A stretch of DNA of 64,000 nt from Fontibacillus phaseoli. Its GTDB lineage: Bacteria; Bacillota; Bacilli; Paenibacillales; Paenibacillaceae. Of the stretch, positions 55,236 to 64,000 are shown in pieces. The notes beneath the pieces are model-generated. The model was not told the DNA's origin. It did no database searches and saw only the letters and a list, made by a program, of their open reading frames with translations. Each line of letters starts with the position of its first letter. Positions within the stretch are counted from its first letter, which is position 1. The translations under genes and the position numbers were made by a program. The stretch covers positions 1 through 64,000 of the forward strand of contig NZ_QPJW01000003.1 in assembly GCF_003337355.1 (NCBI RefSeq), given 5' to 3'.

Positions 55236-56963
55236 CTAATCCCGGGAAACTTGCCCGGTCACGCTGGTTCCCTTTTTCGAAATTTTGTAGTTTACGATCT
55301 CTCCGCTCCAGAAGTGGAATTTTAAGATCACGTCTCCGTCCTTCACTTCCTTGAAAAATTCCGGTTTCAACTGAATTTCGTCGGTTGCGAACGAAGGAGC
55401 AAAGGTATATCCGAATTCCTTGAAGGAGGTCCAATCCTGCGGTCCCGCATTGCCCCCGCCGGAATATACGGCTTCCATCGTGGCTAGCTGATTTCCGTTA
55501 AAGGTAGTCGGAATTGCAAAATCCTCTGTGGAACCCGAAGCATTGCCCAACTCCGGAGTTATATAAACGGTAATTTTAAAATTCCATTCCGGTCCTTGAT
55601 TGAATTTAGCGGTTACAATCGCATTTTGCCCCAAATGGCCGGCCGTCGTAAGTTTGGCGAGGCGTCCTGCCTTAAGAACGAGTTCTTCTCCATTCAATTC
55701 GTAATCTTCTCCCTGAGCAAGCTTCTCGCTTCCCGCAAACAAGCCGGTCAGTTGATTACCGTTCAGATTCAGCTCGATTTTTGCATCCTGAATCTCGTCG
55801 CCTTGCTTCAGGTAAACCAAGTCACTCTCCGCCGTGGACGAACGTCCCGTCCATCCCGCTTTCATAATATTGAACAATTGCTCGTCAGACCATTTGAACG
55901 TGGTACGGCCAAAATGCTGCCCGTTGTCCCACAGCATATGCGTAATTTTCTTTTCGTTCAGATAGTTGGTCAAAATCTCGAAAAATTTCAACGTTTCGCC
56001 CTGTTCGATAACGCCGGTATTTTTATCGAAGCCAAGCAACCCGTATTCGCCAAGAATGACCGGAATCCCCTTCGACACCAAAGTGTTGTAAATGTTATCA
56101 AAAGTCGTGGTCAAATCGTTCAACGTATCTTTTTCGAGCTTATAGTAACCGGCGATATTGACGCTAAACGGCCAAAAGCCATAAAAATGGACGGTAGCGA
56201 TCAAGTTTGGATCGTCAAGCTTAAGGATCGTATTGTAAAGCTCGGTCAAATCCTCCTGCGCAGGCGAAGTTTCGCGCGTCGGAATTACCAGTGGGCGTTC
56301 AGCATTCAGACCACCGGAGTTTCTTACGATTTTGTGGAAAGAGGTGATCAACTCGCTCAGCATCTCATATTGCTTGGCGCGATCGGTCGTGCCGCCGTCG
56401 GTGAACCGCGGTTCGTTGATTGCTTCAAAAATCAGCTTGTTGGAGTGATCCTTAAAACGGTCGGCAATTTGAGTCCACGCCGATTGGTAACGCGCCAGCA
56501 CTTCATCGTGATTCTTTTCCATATGGCTTACCCACTGCCACGAATCATGATGCATGTTGATCATCACGTACAATTTGCACTCCAAAGCCCAGTCCACAAC
56601 TTCTTCTACCCGGTCAAGATAGGCAGGATCAATACTATAGTCCGGCGCTTCGCCCATGTGCTGTCCCCAGGTCACCGGGATACGGATGCTTTTGTAACCT
56701 TGATCGGCGATTTGTTGAATCAACTCTTTCGTTACGCGAGGATTGCCCCACGAGGTCTCATCGTCGCCTGTAGCATCAAGGGTATTTCCCAAATTCCATC
56801 CGGGCTGCATAGCTTCTACATAAGATTGCATACTGATTTTCCCGGTGTCTTTAGCGCTAGCGGCTTGTTTCGGATCGGCGGATGCGACGGTTGAAAACAT
56901 CGAAACCAGCAACACAGCAGCCATGGCCAATGACCAGACCGGACGATATCGTTTTTTGCCCAT
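55236..56963 (-). CDS. Secreted GH5 endo-beta-1,4-glucanase with X2 and C-terminal carbohydrate module
   Basis: About 575 residues. The signal peptide ends near STVASA. The GH5 catalytic domain (about 35-365) begins MQPGWNLGNTLDAT; the acid/base Glu is in EAINEPRF and the nucleophile Glu in ILGEYGLLG; HHDSWQW and GFWPFS fit the cellulase cleft. A CBM_X2 module (about 380-475, LNLNGNQLTGL) and a C-terminal beta-sandwich module (VYSGGGNAGPQDWTS) follow. It hydrolyses cellulose or related beta-glucans outside the cell. ATG 56963 is used although GGGAGG also suits a TTG six codon-bases earlier. A cre-like site precedes it. Confidence 0.9.
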   Translation of the reverse strand: MGKKRYRPVWSLAMAAVLLVSMFSTVASADPKQAASAKDTGKISMQSYVEAMQPGWNLGNTLDATGDDETSWGNPRVTKELIQQIADQGYKSIRIPVTWGQHMGEAPDYSIDPAYLDRVEEVVDWALECKLYVMINMHHDSWQWVSHMEKNHDEVLARYQSAWTQIADRFKDHSNKLIFEAINEPRFTDGGTTDRAKQYEMLSELITSFHKIVRNSGGLNAERPLVIPTRETSPAQEDLTELYNTILKLDDPNLIATVHFYGFWPFSVNIAGYYKLEKDTLNDLTTTFDNIYNTLVSKGIPVILGEYGLLGFDKNTGVIEQGETLKFFEILTNYLNEKKITHMLWDNGQHFGRTTFKWSDEQLFNIMKAGWTGRSSTAESDLVYLKQGDEIQDAKIELNLNGNQLTGLFAGSEKLAQGEDYELNGEELVLKAGRLAKLTTAGHLGQNAIVTAKFNQGPEWNFKITVYITPELGNASGSTEDFAIPTTFNGNQLATMEAVYSGGGNAGPQDWTSFKEFGYTFAPSFATDEIQLKPEFFKEVKDGDVILKFHFWSGEIVNYKISKKGTSVTGQVSRD

Positions 56964-57006
56964 ACCCAACAATTTCCTCCCTTGTAAATTGTTTTGCTTC
57001 ATTTTT

Positions 57007-57020
57007 TGAAAGCGTTTTCC
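57007..57020. promoter_or_regulatory. CcpA cre site upstream of the GH5 gene
   Basis: TGAAAGCGTTTTCC matches TGWAANCGNTNWCA at all but the last base. It lies about 45 bp upstream of the GH5 start, where CcpA binding would block transcription when preferred sugars are present. Confidence 0.65.
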
Positions 57021-57244
57021 TATCTACTTAATAACGTAACACATCACTTCTTCGCAAAAATACCGTACTAATTTATGGAAAAATCATGTACTAATCAGAG
57101 GTCTGTCAGGTTTAGTTATAAAATTAGGAAAATGATTTAAAAAGGTTGTTAAATTTCAGAATTTTTTTCTAAGGAACTAGAACAAGCCATGGAATGAATA
57201 TACATAGTTCGCAGAGAAAAATTGATGCGGGAGGGAATAGAATC

Positions 57245-57589
57245 ATGGAGTGGTATCTCAAGGTTTTACAAAATTATGCGGGGTTTCAAGGGAGGGCCCG
57301 GCGTAAAGAGTACTGGATATTCTTTCTGTTGAATTTCATTATTGGCCTTGTCCTTGGCTTTGTAAGCGGACTCTTTGGGATACCCAACATACTCGGCTAC
57401 CTTTATGCGCTGGCCGTATTAATCCCCTCCATCGCCCTGGTCTTCCGCCGGCTGCATGATACGGGCAAAAGCGGCTGGTGGATTCTGATCAGTTTCGTGC
57501 CAATCGCCGGGACAATTATCCTGCTTGTATTCATGTGTCTGGACAGCGACGAAGGCACGAATCAGTACGGCACGAATCCTAAATACTAA
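57245..57589 (+). CDS. DUF805 small membrane protein
   Basis: 114-residue protein with a short amphipathic head ([21 protein letters not shown]), four hydrophobic segments and the DUF805 core [12 protein letters not shown]. The C-terminus ends [13 protein letters not shown], the usual GTNxYG pattern. Function unknown. GGAGGG precedes ATG 57245. It ends at its own terminator. Confidence 0.88.
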   Translation: MEWYLKVLQNYAGFQGRARRKEYWIFFLLNFIIGLVLGFVSGLFGIPNILGYLYALAVLIPSIALVFRRLHDTGKSGWWILISFVPIAGTIILLVFMCLDSDEGTNQYGTNPKY

Positions 57590-57619
57590 ATTGTTGCGGA
57601 AACAATATGGTTATCCCTG

Positions 57620-57646
57620 CCTCCCTTCCAGAGGGAGGTTTTTTTT
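57620..57646 (+). terminator. Terminator of the DUF805 gene
   Basis: CCTCCC (57620-57625) pairs with GGGAGG (57633-57638), followed by eight T residues. Confidence 0.88.
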
Positions 57647-57759
57647 CAATAACACGGTTGGCACTTTTCAGCAATTCGGATAAAATAACTCTAAATGTAA
57701 GCTTAGTAACTGTCTTGACGGTTGCGGACAAATTTTGGACAAGGATGGGTGAACCGCCT

Positions 57760-58164
57760 ATGTGGAAAGAATTTAGAGCCTTTGCTTTGAAAGGAAATAT
57801 TCTCGATCTCGCGATCGGGGTCATCATCGGGGCCGCCTTCGGCAAGATCGTCGCTTCGCTGGTAAGCGATATTATTATGCCGCTGGTAGGACTGCTACTC
57901 GGGGGCATCGATCTATCCGGCCTAACGTATACGATTGGGGATGCCCCATTAAAATATGGGCTGTTTTTGCAAACCGTGGTCGATTTCCTGATCGTTTCTT
58001 TTTCCATCTTCCTCTTTATAAAAGCGATCTCCAGATTCAAACGGAAGGAAGAAACCAAACCGGAGAAAGCTCCGACACCTTCCAACGAGGAAGTCCTTTT
58101 GGCCGAAATCCGGGATTTGTTAAAACAAAACGTCCGGCTGAACAAGCCGGAGGCTCGAGATTAA
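57760..58164 (+). CDS. mscL: Large-conductance mechanosensitive channel
   Basis: 134-residue channel that opens under hypo-osmotic shock. The N-terminal [31 protein letters not shown] (helix 1 with the gate glycines) and [16 protein letters not shown] segment are diagnostic. Helix 2 is [15 protein letters not shown], and the charged C-terminal helix begins [13 protein letters not shown]. Start at 57760 after GGATGGGTGA. It ends at a terminator at 58213. Confidence 0.96.
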   Translation: MWKEFRAFALKGNILDLAIGVIIGAAFGKIVASLVSDIIMPLVGLLLGGIDLSGLTYTIGDAPLKYGLFLQTVVDFLIVSFSIFLFIKAISRFKRKEETKPEKAPTPSNEEVLLAEIRDLLKQNVRLNKPEARD

Positions 58165-58212
58165 CAAAAGTAGCGATCCCTCGGTTGACATATTTTGAGC
58201 ACTTACGTGAAT

Positions 58213-58239
58213 CCCTCATGTCGAGAATGAGGGTTTTTT
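58213..58239 (+). terminator. Terminator after mscL
   Basis: CCCTCAT (58213-58219) and ATGAGGG (58227-58233) form a stem followed by six T residues. Confidence 0.88.
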
Positions 58240-58305
58240 CACATTCTTATGGAATTAATAGAAATTTTTTACTGTAAAAAACTAGAAAATAATAGTTTTG
58301 TATGG

Positions 58306-58398
58306 TATATTATGGATGGGACAAGGTAACTCCTACCCTATGTCGAAGACAGCGCGTCCTCTACTTTGCCGAAAGTGAGGTGAACGGGCTATTTTTTT
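58306..58398 (+). promoter_or_regulatory. Promoter and structured leader RNA of the GH9-GH48 cellulase genes
   Basis: After an extended -10 (TGGTATATT, 58303-58311) the RNA would start with GGGAC (58318-58322), pairing with GTCC (58356-58359). Two hairpins sit inside: GGTA/TACC (58325-58337) and TGTC-GAA-GACA (58341-58351), giving a compact three-way junction. Then CCTCTACTTT-gccg-AAAGTGAGG (58358-58380) and GGGC (58386-58389) are followed by TATTTTTTT. GTCC can pair with either GGGAC or GGGC, so two exclusive structures exist. I could not match it to a known riboswitch class. Confidence 0.6.
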
Positions 58399-58459
58399 GT
58401 CGCTTCAGCCGAAAGTCGTTTGTTTAGTAGAATCACTCTAAGAGAGGATGAAATCTGCT

Positions 58460-61195
58460 ATGGGCAAATGGTTCAAGAAAAGTAGTGCACTGTCATTCAG
58501 TATTTTGTTAGCGCTTACAAGCTATTCGGGCTGGTCCTCCCTTCCCGGCAAAGCAAGCGCAGCCGCTTCCGATTACAATTATGCCGAGGCGCTGCAAAAG
58601 TCGATCTATTTCTATGAAGCGCAGCGATCCGGAGAGCTTCCCGATAACAACCGCGTGGAATGGCGTGGAGGTTCGGGATTGCAGGACGGTGCGGACGTAG
58701 GACATGATCTGACCGGCGGGTGGTATGATGCCGGCGACCACGTCAAATTCGGATTCCCGATGGCTTCAACGGCAACCCTGCTGGCCTGGTCGGTTTATGA
58801 ATATCGTGAAGGTTATGAACAGTCCGGTCAACTGGATGAAATTCTGGACAATATTCGCTGGGCAACGGACTATTTCATGAAAGCGCATACAGCTCCGAAT
58901 GAGTTGTGGGGTCAAATCGGCAACGGAACGGCGGACCACAACTGGTGGGGGCCGGCCGAAGTGATGCCGATGCAGCGCCCAGCATACAAAATCGACGCCA
59001 CCCATCCCGGTTCCGATCTGGCCGGTGAGACGGCCGCCGCGCTGGCAGCCGCATCGATCATTTTTAAGGACAGCGATCCCTCCTATTCCGCCGAACTGCT
59101 CCAGCATGCCAAGGAATTGTATAGCTTCGCGGATCAATACCGCGGAAAATATTCAGACAGTATAACGGATGCCAAGCAGTTTTATAATTCCTGGAGCGGT
59201 TATGCGGATGAGCTCAGTTGGGGAGCAATCTGGCTGTACCTGGCGACCCAGGAGCAGGGTTACCTGGATAAAGCGATCGCGGCAAGCGATCTGTGGAGCA
59301 CCAATCAGCAAGGACAATGGGATTACAAATGGACCCATGCTTGGGATGACAAACACTATGGAGCCCAGCTTCTGCTGGCCCGGATTACCGGAGATCCCCG
59401 TTTCGTTCAATCCACAGAACGGAATATGGAGTTCTGGACGACCGGCGTTAGCGGCACGAGTGAAAAGGTAACGTACACTCCCGGAGGGTTGGCCCATCTC
59501 GATCAATGGGGCGCCCTGCGGTATTCTGCCAACCAGGCATTTCTGGCCTTTGTGTATTCCGATTGGGTGAGCGATGCCACGAAGAAAATAAACGCGCGTT
59601 CATTCGCTGAACAGCAAATTTTGTATATGCTGGGCGACAATCCGCGGAATAGCAGCTATGTCATCGGCTTCGGCGATAACTCGCCACAGCATCCGCATCA
59701 TCGCACCTCTCACGGATCTTGGGCGGACAGCCAGTCCGTGCCGGTAAATCATCGCCATGTGCTGTACGGCGCGCTTGTCGGCGGACCGTCAAAAACCGAC
59801 GCCTACACCGACTCGATCGGGGATTACGTGTCCAACGAAGTTGCGACGGATTATAATGCCGGATTCACCGGTGCATTGTCCAAAATGATGCTGCTTCACG
59901 GCGCCGGCCAGCAGCCCCTCTCCTCGTTCCCTGCGCCGGAAACGCGCGAGGACGAAATGTTCGTGGAGGCTTCGGTCAACGCCAGCGGCAGCAACTTCAT
60001 CGAGATCCGGGCCTTGCTGAACAATCGCTCCGGATGGCCCGCACGCGCTAGCGAAGACATGTCCTTCAAATATTATCTTGATCTTAGCGAAGCGGTCGCC
60101 GCAGGTTATGGTCCGGAAGATATTACGGTGGCTGCCGGAGGCTATAACCAGGGGGCTACCGTATCCCAATTACAGCCGCACGATGAAGCGAACAACATTT
60201 ACTATACGACCATTGATTTCAGCGGAACCCGCATCTATCCGGGGGGCCAATCTGCCTACCGTAAAGAGGTGCAATTCCGTATCGCCGGACCGCTGAATAC
60301 GAATTTCTGGGATAACAGCAATGACTTTTCTTATCAGGGAATCGGGACTGGAAGTGCGGGACCTGTAAAAACAGCCAATATTCCAGTGTTTGACGCAGGT
60401 GTCCGGGTATTCGGCGAATTGCCGGACGGAGGAGGAAATCCGGGAGAACCCAAGGTTCCAGCAGCACCTAAAGGAGTAAAAGCAACTGCAGGCAGCGGAA
60501 CCGTAGACTTGTCCTGGAATGCGGTAGCGGGAGCTGCCGATTATGTGATTCAACGTTCGGAAGCAAGCGGCGGTCCTTATACTTCCGTTGGCAGCGTGAC
60601 CGGAACCTCGTTCAGCGATAGCGGTCTGATTAACGGAACGACTTATTTCTACGTCGTAACGGCGAGAAATCAGGTCGGCAGCAGCCTCCCTTCCGCTCAA
60701 GTCGGCGCTACACCTCGAGAAATCCCCATTCCTACGGAAGGGGACATAAAAGTTCAATATCGCACCAACGACACCAGTGCCGAAGATAATCAAATCCGGG
60801 CCCAGCTCAAGATCGTCAACACCGGAGACGAAAGCATTTCGCTAAGCAATGTGAAGCTGCGCTATTATTACACGATCGACGGAGACAAAACGCAGGAGTT
60901 TCATTGCGATTACGCCGCCATCGGCAGCGGCAACGTCAGCGGCTCTTTCGTCAAACTGGAATCGCCTCTTCCCGGGGCCGATTATTATCTTGAAATTTCG
61001 TTTGGCCCGAGTGCGGGCACCCTGGCACCGGGTGCCGACAGTGGCGATATTCAAATCCGCTTCAACAAAACCGATTGGACCAATTATAGCGAAAGCGATG
61101 ATTATTCATATGACGGAACCCGGCAAAGTTATGCCGAGTGGGACAAGACCCCATTGTACCTGAACGGAACACTCGTATGGGGAGCACAGCCTTGA
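58460..61195 (+). CDS. Secreted GH9 endoglucanase with CBM3c, Fn3 and CBM3
   Basis: 911 residues. The signal peptide ends near GKASAAA. The GH9 catalytic domain (about 32-460) starts YNYAEALQKSIYFYEAQRSG; the base region is GWYDAGDHVKFG, conserved His are in HPHHRTSHGSW, and the acid Glu is in SNEVATDYNAGF. A fused CBM3c-like module (about 470-630) feeds the chain to the active site, then a Pro/Gly linker, a fibronectin III domain (about 660-745) and a terminal cellulose-binding CBM3 (about 755-911). It is a processive endoglucanase type. ATG 58460 has AGAGAGGATGA. GH48 follows 86 nt downstream. Confidence 0.93.
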   Translation: MGKWFKKSSALSFSILLALTSYSGWSSLPGKASAAASDYNYAEALQKSIYFYEAQRSGELPDNNRVEWRGGSGLQDGADVGHDLTGGWYDAGDHVKFGFPMASTATLLAWSVYEYREGYEQSGQLDEILDNIRWATDYFMKAHTAPNELWGQIGNGTADHNWWGPAEVMPMQRPAYKIDATHPGSDLAGETAAALAAASIIFKDSDPSYSAELLQHAKELYSFADQYRGKYSDSITDAKQFYNSWSGYADELSWGAIWLYLATQEQGYLDKAIAASDLWSTNQQGQWDYKWTHAWDDKHYGAQLLLARITGDPRFVQSTERNMEFWTTGVSGTSEKVTYTPGGLAHLDQWGALRYSANQAFLAFVYSDWVSDATKKINARSFAEQQILYMLGDNPRNSSYVIGFGDNSPQHPHHRTSHGSWADSQSVPVNHRHVLYGALVGGPSKTDAYTDSIGDYVSNEVATDYNAGFTGALSKMMLLHGAGQQPLSSFPAPETREDEMFVEASVNASGSNFIEIRALLNNRSGWPARASEDMSFKYYLDLSEAVAAGYGPEDITVAAGGYNQGATVSQLQPHDEANNIYYTTIDFSGTRIYPGGQSAYRKEVQFRIAGPLNTNFWDNSNDFSYQGIGTGSAGPVKTANIPVFDAGVRVFGELPDGGGNPGEPKVPAAPKGVKATAGSGTVDLSWNAVAGAADYVIQRSEASGGPYTSVGSVTGTSFSDSGLINGTTYFYVVTARNQVGSSLPSAQVGATPREIPIPTEGDIKVQYRTNDTSAEDNQIRAQLKIVNTGDESISLSNVKLRYYYTIDGDKTQEFHCDYAAIGSGNVSGSFVKLESPLPGADYYLEISFGPSAGTLAPGADSGDIQIRFNKTDWTNYSESDDYSYDGTRQSYAEWDKTPLYLNGTLVWGAQP

Positions 61196-61281
61196 GCCAA
61201 GCCTTGATTAAGCTGACTGCCAAGATCGATAATCAAAACCATTCAATCCTTACCAAATCACATTGAAGGGATGATGGATTT

Positions 61282-64000
61282 ATGAAAAGATCGAACGTGT
61301 TCAGGAAACCCCTCTCACTCGCATTGACCGCGGCTTTACTATTTTCCCTAATGACCGGTGTATTCGGGGCCGGCGCTCCCAAAGCGATGGCCGCCTCCAC
61401 GGAGGAAACCCGCTTTCTGCAGCTTTACGATCAGCTTAAAGATCCCGCTAGCGGATATTTTTCTCCCGAAGGCATTCCCTATCACGCCGTTGAAACCTTG
61501 ATGAGCGAAGCCCCGGACTACGGGCATATGACGACTTCCGAAGCTTACAGCTACTGGATGTGGCTGGAAGTACTATATGGCTACTATACGGGAGACTGGA
61601 GCAAGCTGGAAGAGGCATGGGATAACATGGAGAAATATATTATCCCGGTAAATGAAGGCGACGGAAAAGAAGAACAGCCTACCATGAGCTACTATAACCC
61701 CAACAGTCCGGCGACCTATGCTGCCGAGTATAACCAACCGGACAAGTACCCCAGCCAGTTAAGCGGACAATATGCCGCGGGCAGGGATCCCCTCGATACG
61801 GAGCTGAAAGCCACCTACGGCAATAACCAGACCTATCTCATGCACTGGCTCGTTGACGTGGATAACTGGTACGGTTTCGGAAACCTACTCAACCCGAGCC
61901 ATACCGCCGCTTACGTTAACACTTTCCAACGGGGCGAACAGGAATCGGTTTGGGAAGCGGTTCCTCATCCATCCCAGGACGACAAATCGTTCGGAAAACC
62001 CGGCGAAGGTTTTATGACCCTCTTCACGAAAGAGAGCAACGCGCCGGCCGCACAATGGCGTTATACCAACGCCACGGATGCCGATGCGCGGGCGATCCAG
62101 GCCATGTATTGGGCCAAAGAACTCGGTTATGACAATGAAGTGTATTTGCAAAAAGCCGAAAAGATGGGCGACTATTTGCGCTACGGCATGTACGACAAGT
62201 ACTTCCAGCAAATCGGCAGCGCCTCCGACGGCTCGCCTTCTGCCGGTACGGGTAAAAATGCTGCACACTATCTGATGGCCTGGTATACCGCCTGGGGCGG
62301 CGGGCTTGGAAACACCGGCAACTGGGCTTGGCGCATCGGCGCCAGCCATGCGCATCAAGGCTATCAAAACGTGGTCGCAGCCTATGCCCTCTCCGACCCG
62401 GAAGGCGGCTTGATTCCGTCTTCGCCGACGGCGGGCCAAGACTGGGCGACCTCGCTAAAGCGGCAGCTTGAGTTCTACTCCTGGCTGCAGTCCAGTGAAG
62501 GCGCCATTGCCGGCGGGGCGACCAACAGTTATGATGGCGCCTACAAAGCCTATCCGGCAGGAACCAGTACGTTCTACGAAATGGCTTATGATGATGCACC
62601 CGTTTACCATGATCCACCTTCCAACAACTGGTTCGGTATGCAAGCCTGGCCGGTGGAACGCATTGCGGAGTACTATTATATTCTCGCTTCCAATGGAGAC
62701 ACCACGTCCGAAAACTTCCAAATGACCAAGCAAGTCGTTGAAAACTGGATCGACTGGTCGATGGATTACGCCTTCGCTAACAACCGTCCGGTGACCGATT
62801 CGGAAGGCTATTACCTCGATCAACAAGGGAATCGGGTACTCGGCGGCAACGATCCGCAAATCGCCACGGTCTCCGCTCCCGGGGAATTCTGGATTCCTAG
62901 CAATCTGGAATGGCAAGGCAAACCGGACAGTTGGAACGGATTCAGCAATCATACCGGTAATCCGGGCCTTCATGTTGTCACTAAAAATCCGGGGCAAGAC
63001 GCCGGGGTACTCGGCAGCTATATCAAGGCTTTGACCTTCTTTGCAGCCGCTACGAAGGCGGAAAACGGCAGTTACACCGCCCTCGGCAGCCAGGCTGAAC
63101 AATTGGCCAAATCGCTGCTGGATGCCGCCTGGGGATACAACGACGGCGTGGGCATCACAACGGTTGAGCCCCGCGGCGATTATTACAGATATTTCATGAA
63201 GGAAATTTATTTCCCGAACGGTTGGAACGGAACCTTCGGCCAAGGCAACGCCATTCCGGGAAGCAGCGCCGTGCCTTCCGACCCGGCCAAAGGCGGAAAC
63301 GGAGTATACGCCAGCTATATCGACGTCCGTCCGGACATTACTAACGATCCTGCCTGGTCTTATCTAGAGAACAAATTCAACACATCATGGAATCCGCAAA
63401 CGAAACAATGGGATAGCGGAGCTCCGGAATTCACGTACCACCGCTTCTGGTCTCAAGTCGACATGGCTACGGCCTATGCCGAATATGACCGGCTGATTAA
63501 CGGTAGAGGCGGAGGCCCGGTTGATCCGGTGGCTCCAAAAGCACCTACAGCACTTAGAGCGACAGCCGGCGATGCTCAAGTCGGCTTAACCTGGAACAAA
63601 TCGGCCGGCGCCGAGTCTTATACAGTCAAACGGGCGACGGTTAGCGGCGGGCCTTACACTAACATCGCCACGATTTCCGTAAATGCTTACGACGATTTCG
63701 ACGTGGTCAATGACACGACCTACTACTATGTAGTTAGCGCAAGCAATGCGGTAGGTGCCAGCCCGGATTCCGCAGAGGTCAGCGCAACGCCGACGGAGGC
63801 ACCGATTCCGGCGGAAGGCGATTTGACCGTCCAGTACCGGACGAATGACAACAACGCAAACGACAATCAAATCCGGGCTCAATTCAAAATCGTCAACAAC
63901 GGTGATGAAGCCATTGCGTTAAGCGACGTAAAACTGCGTTACTATTACACCATCGATGGAGACAAGGCCCAGCAGTTCCACTGCGACTATGCCGCGATCG
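61282..64000 (+). CDS. GH48 cellulase (exo-acting), incomplete at the window end
   Basis: 906 codons are visible without a stop. The signal peptide ends near PKAMAAS. The GH48 catalytic domain (about 35-700) shows RFLQLYDQLKDPASGYFSPEG, GHMTTSEAYSYWMWLE with the proposed catalytic acid, TYLMHWLVDVDNWYGFG, and FWSQVDMATAYAEYDRL near its end. A linker, Fn3 domain (about 750-835) and the start of a CBM3 follow, near-identical to those of the upstream GH9. GH48 enzymes release cellobiose processively from reducing ends. Together with GH9 it makes the standard synergistic pair; no terminator separates them. Confidence 0.94.
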   Translation, partial: MKRSNVFRKPLSLALTAALLFSLMTGVFGAGAPKAMAASTEETRFLQLYDQLKDPASGYFSPEGIPYHAVETLMSEAPDYGHMTTSEAYSYWMWLEVLYGYYTGDWSKLEEAWDNMEKYIIPVNEGDGKEEQPTMSYYNPNSPATYAAEYNQPDKYPSQLSGQYAAGRDPLDTELKATYGNNQTYLMHWLVDVDNWYGFGNLLNPSHTAAYVNTFQRGEQESVWEAVPHPSQDDKSFGKPGEGFMTLFTKESNAPAAQWRYTNATDADARAIQAMYWAKELGYDNEVYLQKAEKMGDYLRYGMYDKYFQQIGSASDGSPSAGTGKNAAHYLMAWYTAWGGGLGNTGNWAWRIGASHAHQGYQNVVAAYALSDPEGGLIPSSPTAGQDWATSLKRQLEFYSWLQSSEGAIAGGATNSYDGAYKAYPAGTSTFYEMAYDDAPVYHDPPSNNWFGMQAWPVERIAEYYYILASNGDTTSENFQMTKQVVENWIDWSMDYAFANNRPVTDSEGYYLDQQGNRVLGGNDPQIATVSAPGEFWIPSNLEWQGKPDSWNGFSNHTGNPGLHVVTKNPGQDAGVLGSYIKALTFFAAATKAENGSYTALGSQAEQLAKSLLDAAWGYNDGVGITTVEPRGDYYRYFMKEIYFPNGWNGTFGQGNAIPGSSAVPSDPAKGGNGVYASYIDVRPDITNDPAWSYLENKFNTSWNPQTKQWDSGAPEFTYHRFWSQVDMATAYAEYDRLINGRGGGPVDPVAPKAPTALRATAGDAQVGLTWNKSAGAESYTVKRATVSGGPYTNIATISVNAYDDFDVVNDTTYYYVVSASNAVGASPDSAEVSATPTEAPIPAEGDLTVQYRTNDNNANDNQIRAQFKIVNNGDEAIALSDVKLRYYYTIDGDKAQQFHCDYAAI

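Noticed and set aside
58318-58398. Assignment of the cellulase leader to c-di-GMP, glycine, purine, ykkC or preQ1 riboswitches
   Set aside because: None of the conserved core sequences of those classes could be found; the element is left unassigned.

Overview
The window is most likely a chromosomal segment of a spore-forming, cellulolytic Paenibacillus (inference). The evidence is: AhpC/PerR, T-box, L20-leader and glycine-riboswitch control typical of Bacillota; a gerA-type germination operon and a YjcZ-type spore peptide; mixed GC near 50% with strong GGAGG ribosome sites; and a GH5/GH9/GH48 cellulase cluster. No rRNA, tRNA, CRISPR array or intact insertion sequence was recognised.

Layout. 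0.1-1.5 kb: a zinc-ribbon protein and a 2-Cys peroxiredoxin with a perfect PerR box. 1.5-9.7 kb: branched-chain amino acid operon on the minus strand (T-box leader, ilvB-ilvN-ilvC-leuA), then a glycerol-dehydrogenase-like gene and leuB; leuC and leuD are absent here. 9.9-15.8 kb: an acetyltransferase, a small Gly/Tyr-rich protein and a nucleoside ABC importer (nupNOPQ). 16-17.5 kb: infC-rpmI-rplT with an AUU start for infC and an L20-type attenuator. 17.56-18.18 kb: three tandem copies of a structured non-coding repeat. 18.2-25.5 kb: a membrane glycosyltransferase, PAP2 phosphatase, glycolipid-type glycosyltransferase, trmB, the tRNA wobble pair mnmL-mnmM and a lysophospholipase-like hydrolase. 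25.5-31.1 kb: one cytosolic hybrid histidine kinase of about 1833 residues with eight exact-length 92-residue HAMP repeats. 31.2-39.6 kb: a YjcZ peptide, a B12-binding radical-SAM protein, recQ, and the germination operon with a fourth small membrane gene. 39.7-49.3 kb: rlmD, directly followed by debris of an integrated element (broken serine recombinase, truncated replication initiator), a low-GC NUDIX/histidine-phosphatase pair, DUF4256, a TetR/MFS efflux pair, a decayed gene fragment, DUF1801, a methyltransferase, palindromic intergenic repeats and a LOG protein. 49.4-55 kb: an Erm-type rRNA methyltransferase behind a 13-codon leader peptide and an attenuator hairpin, serine dehydratase under a glycine riboswitch, and an ABC-2 exporter. 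55.2-64 kb: GH5 endoglucanase (minus strand), DUF805, mscL, then GH9 and GH48 cellulases in tandem behind an unassigned structured leader; GH48 runs off the window.

How genes cooperate. The ilv/leu genes make leucine and valine precursors and are read through only when a cognate tRNA (probably Leu, CUC specifier) is uncharged. The cellulases form a complementary set: GH5 and GH9 cut internally, GH48 acts processively from chain ends, and GH9 and GH48 carry near-identical Fn3-CBM3 tails. The Erm leader looks like a self-contained drug sensor. The most notable unexplained elements are the tandem repeat with nested and crossing pairings at 17.56-18.18 kb, the compact leader RNA at 58.32-58.40 kb, and the Erm leader at 49.43-49.54 kb.
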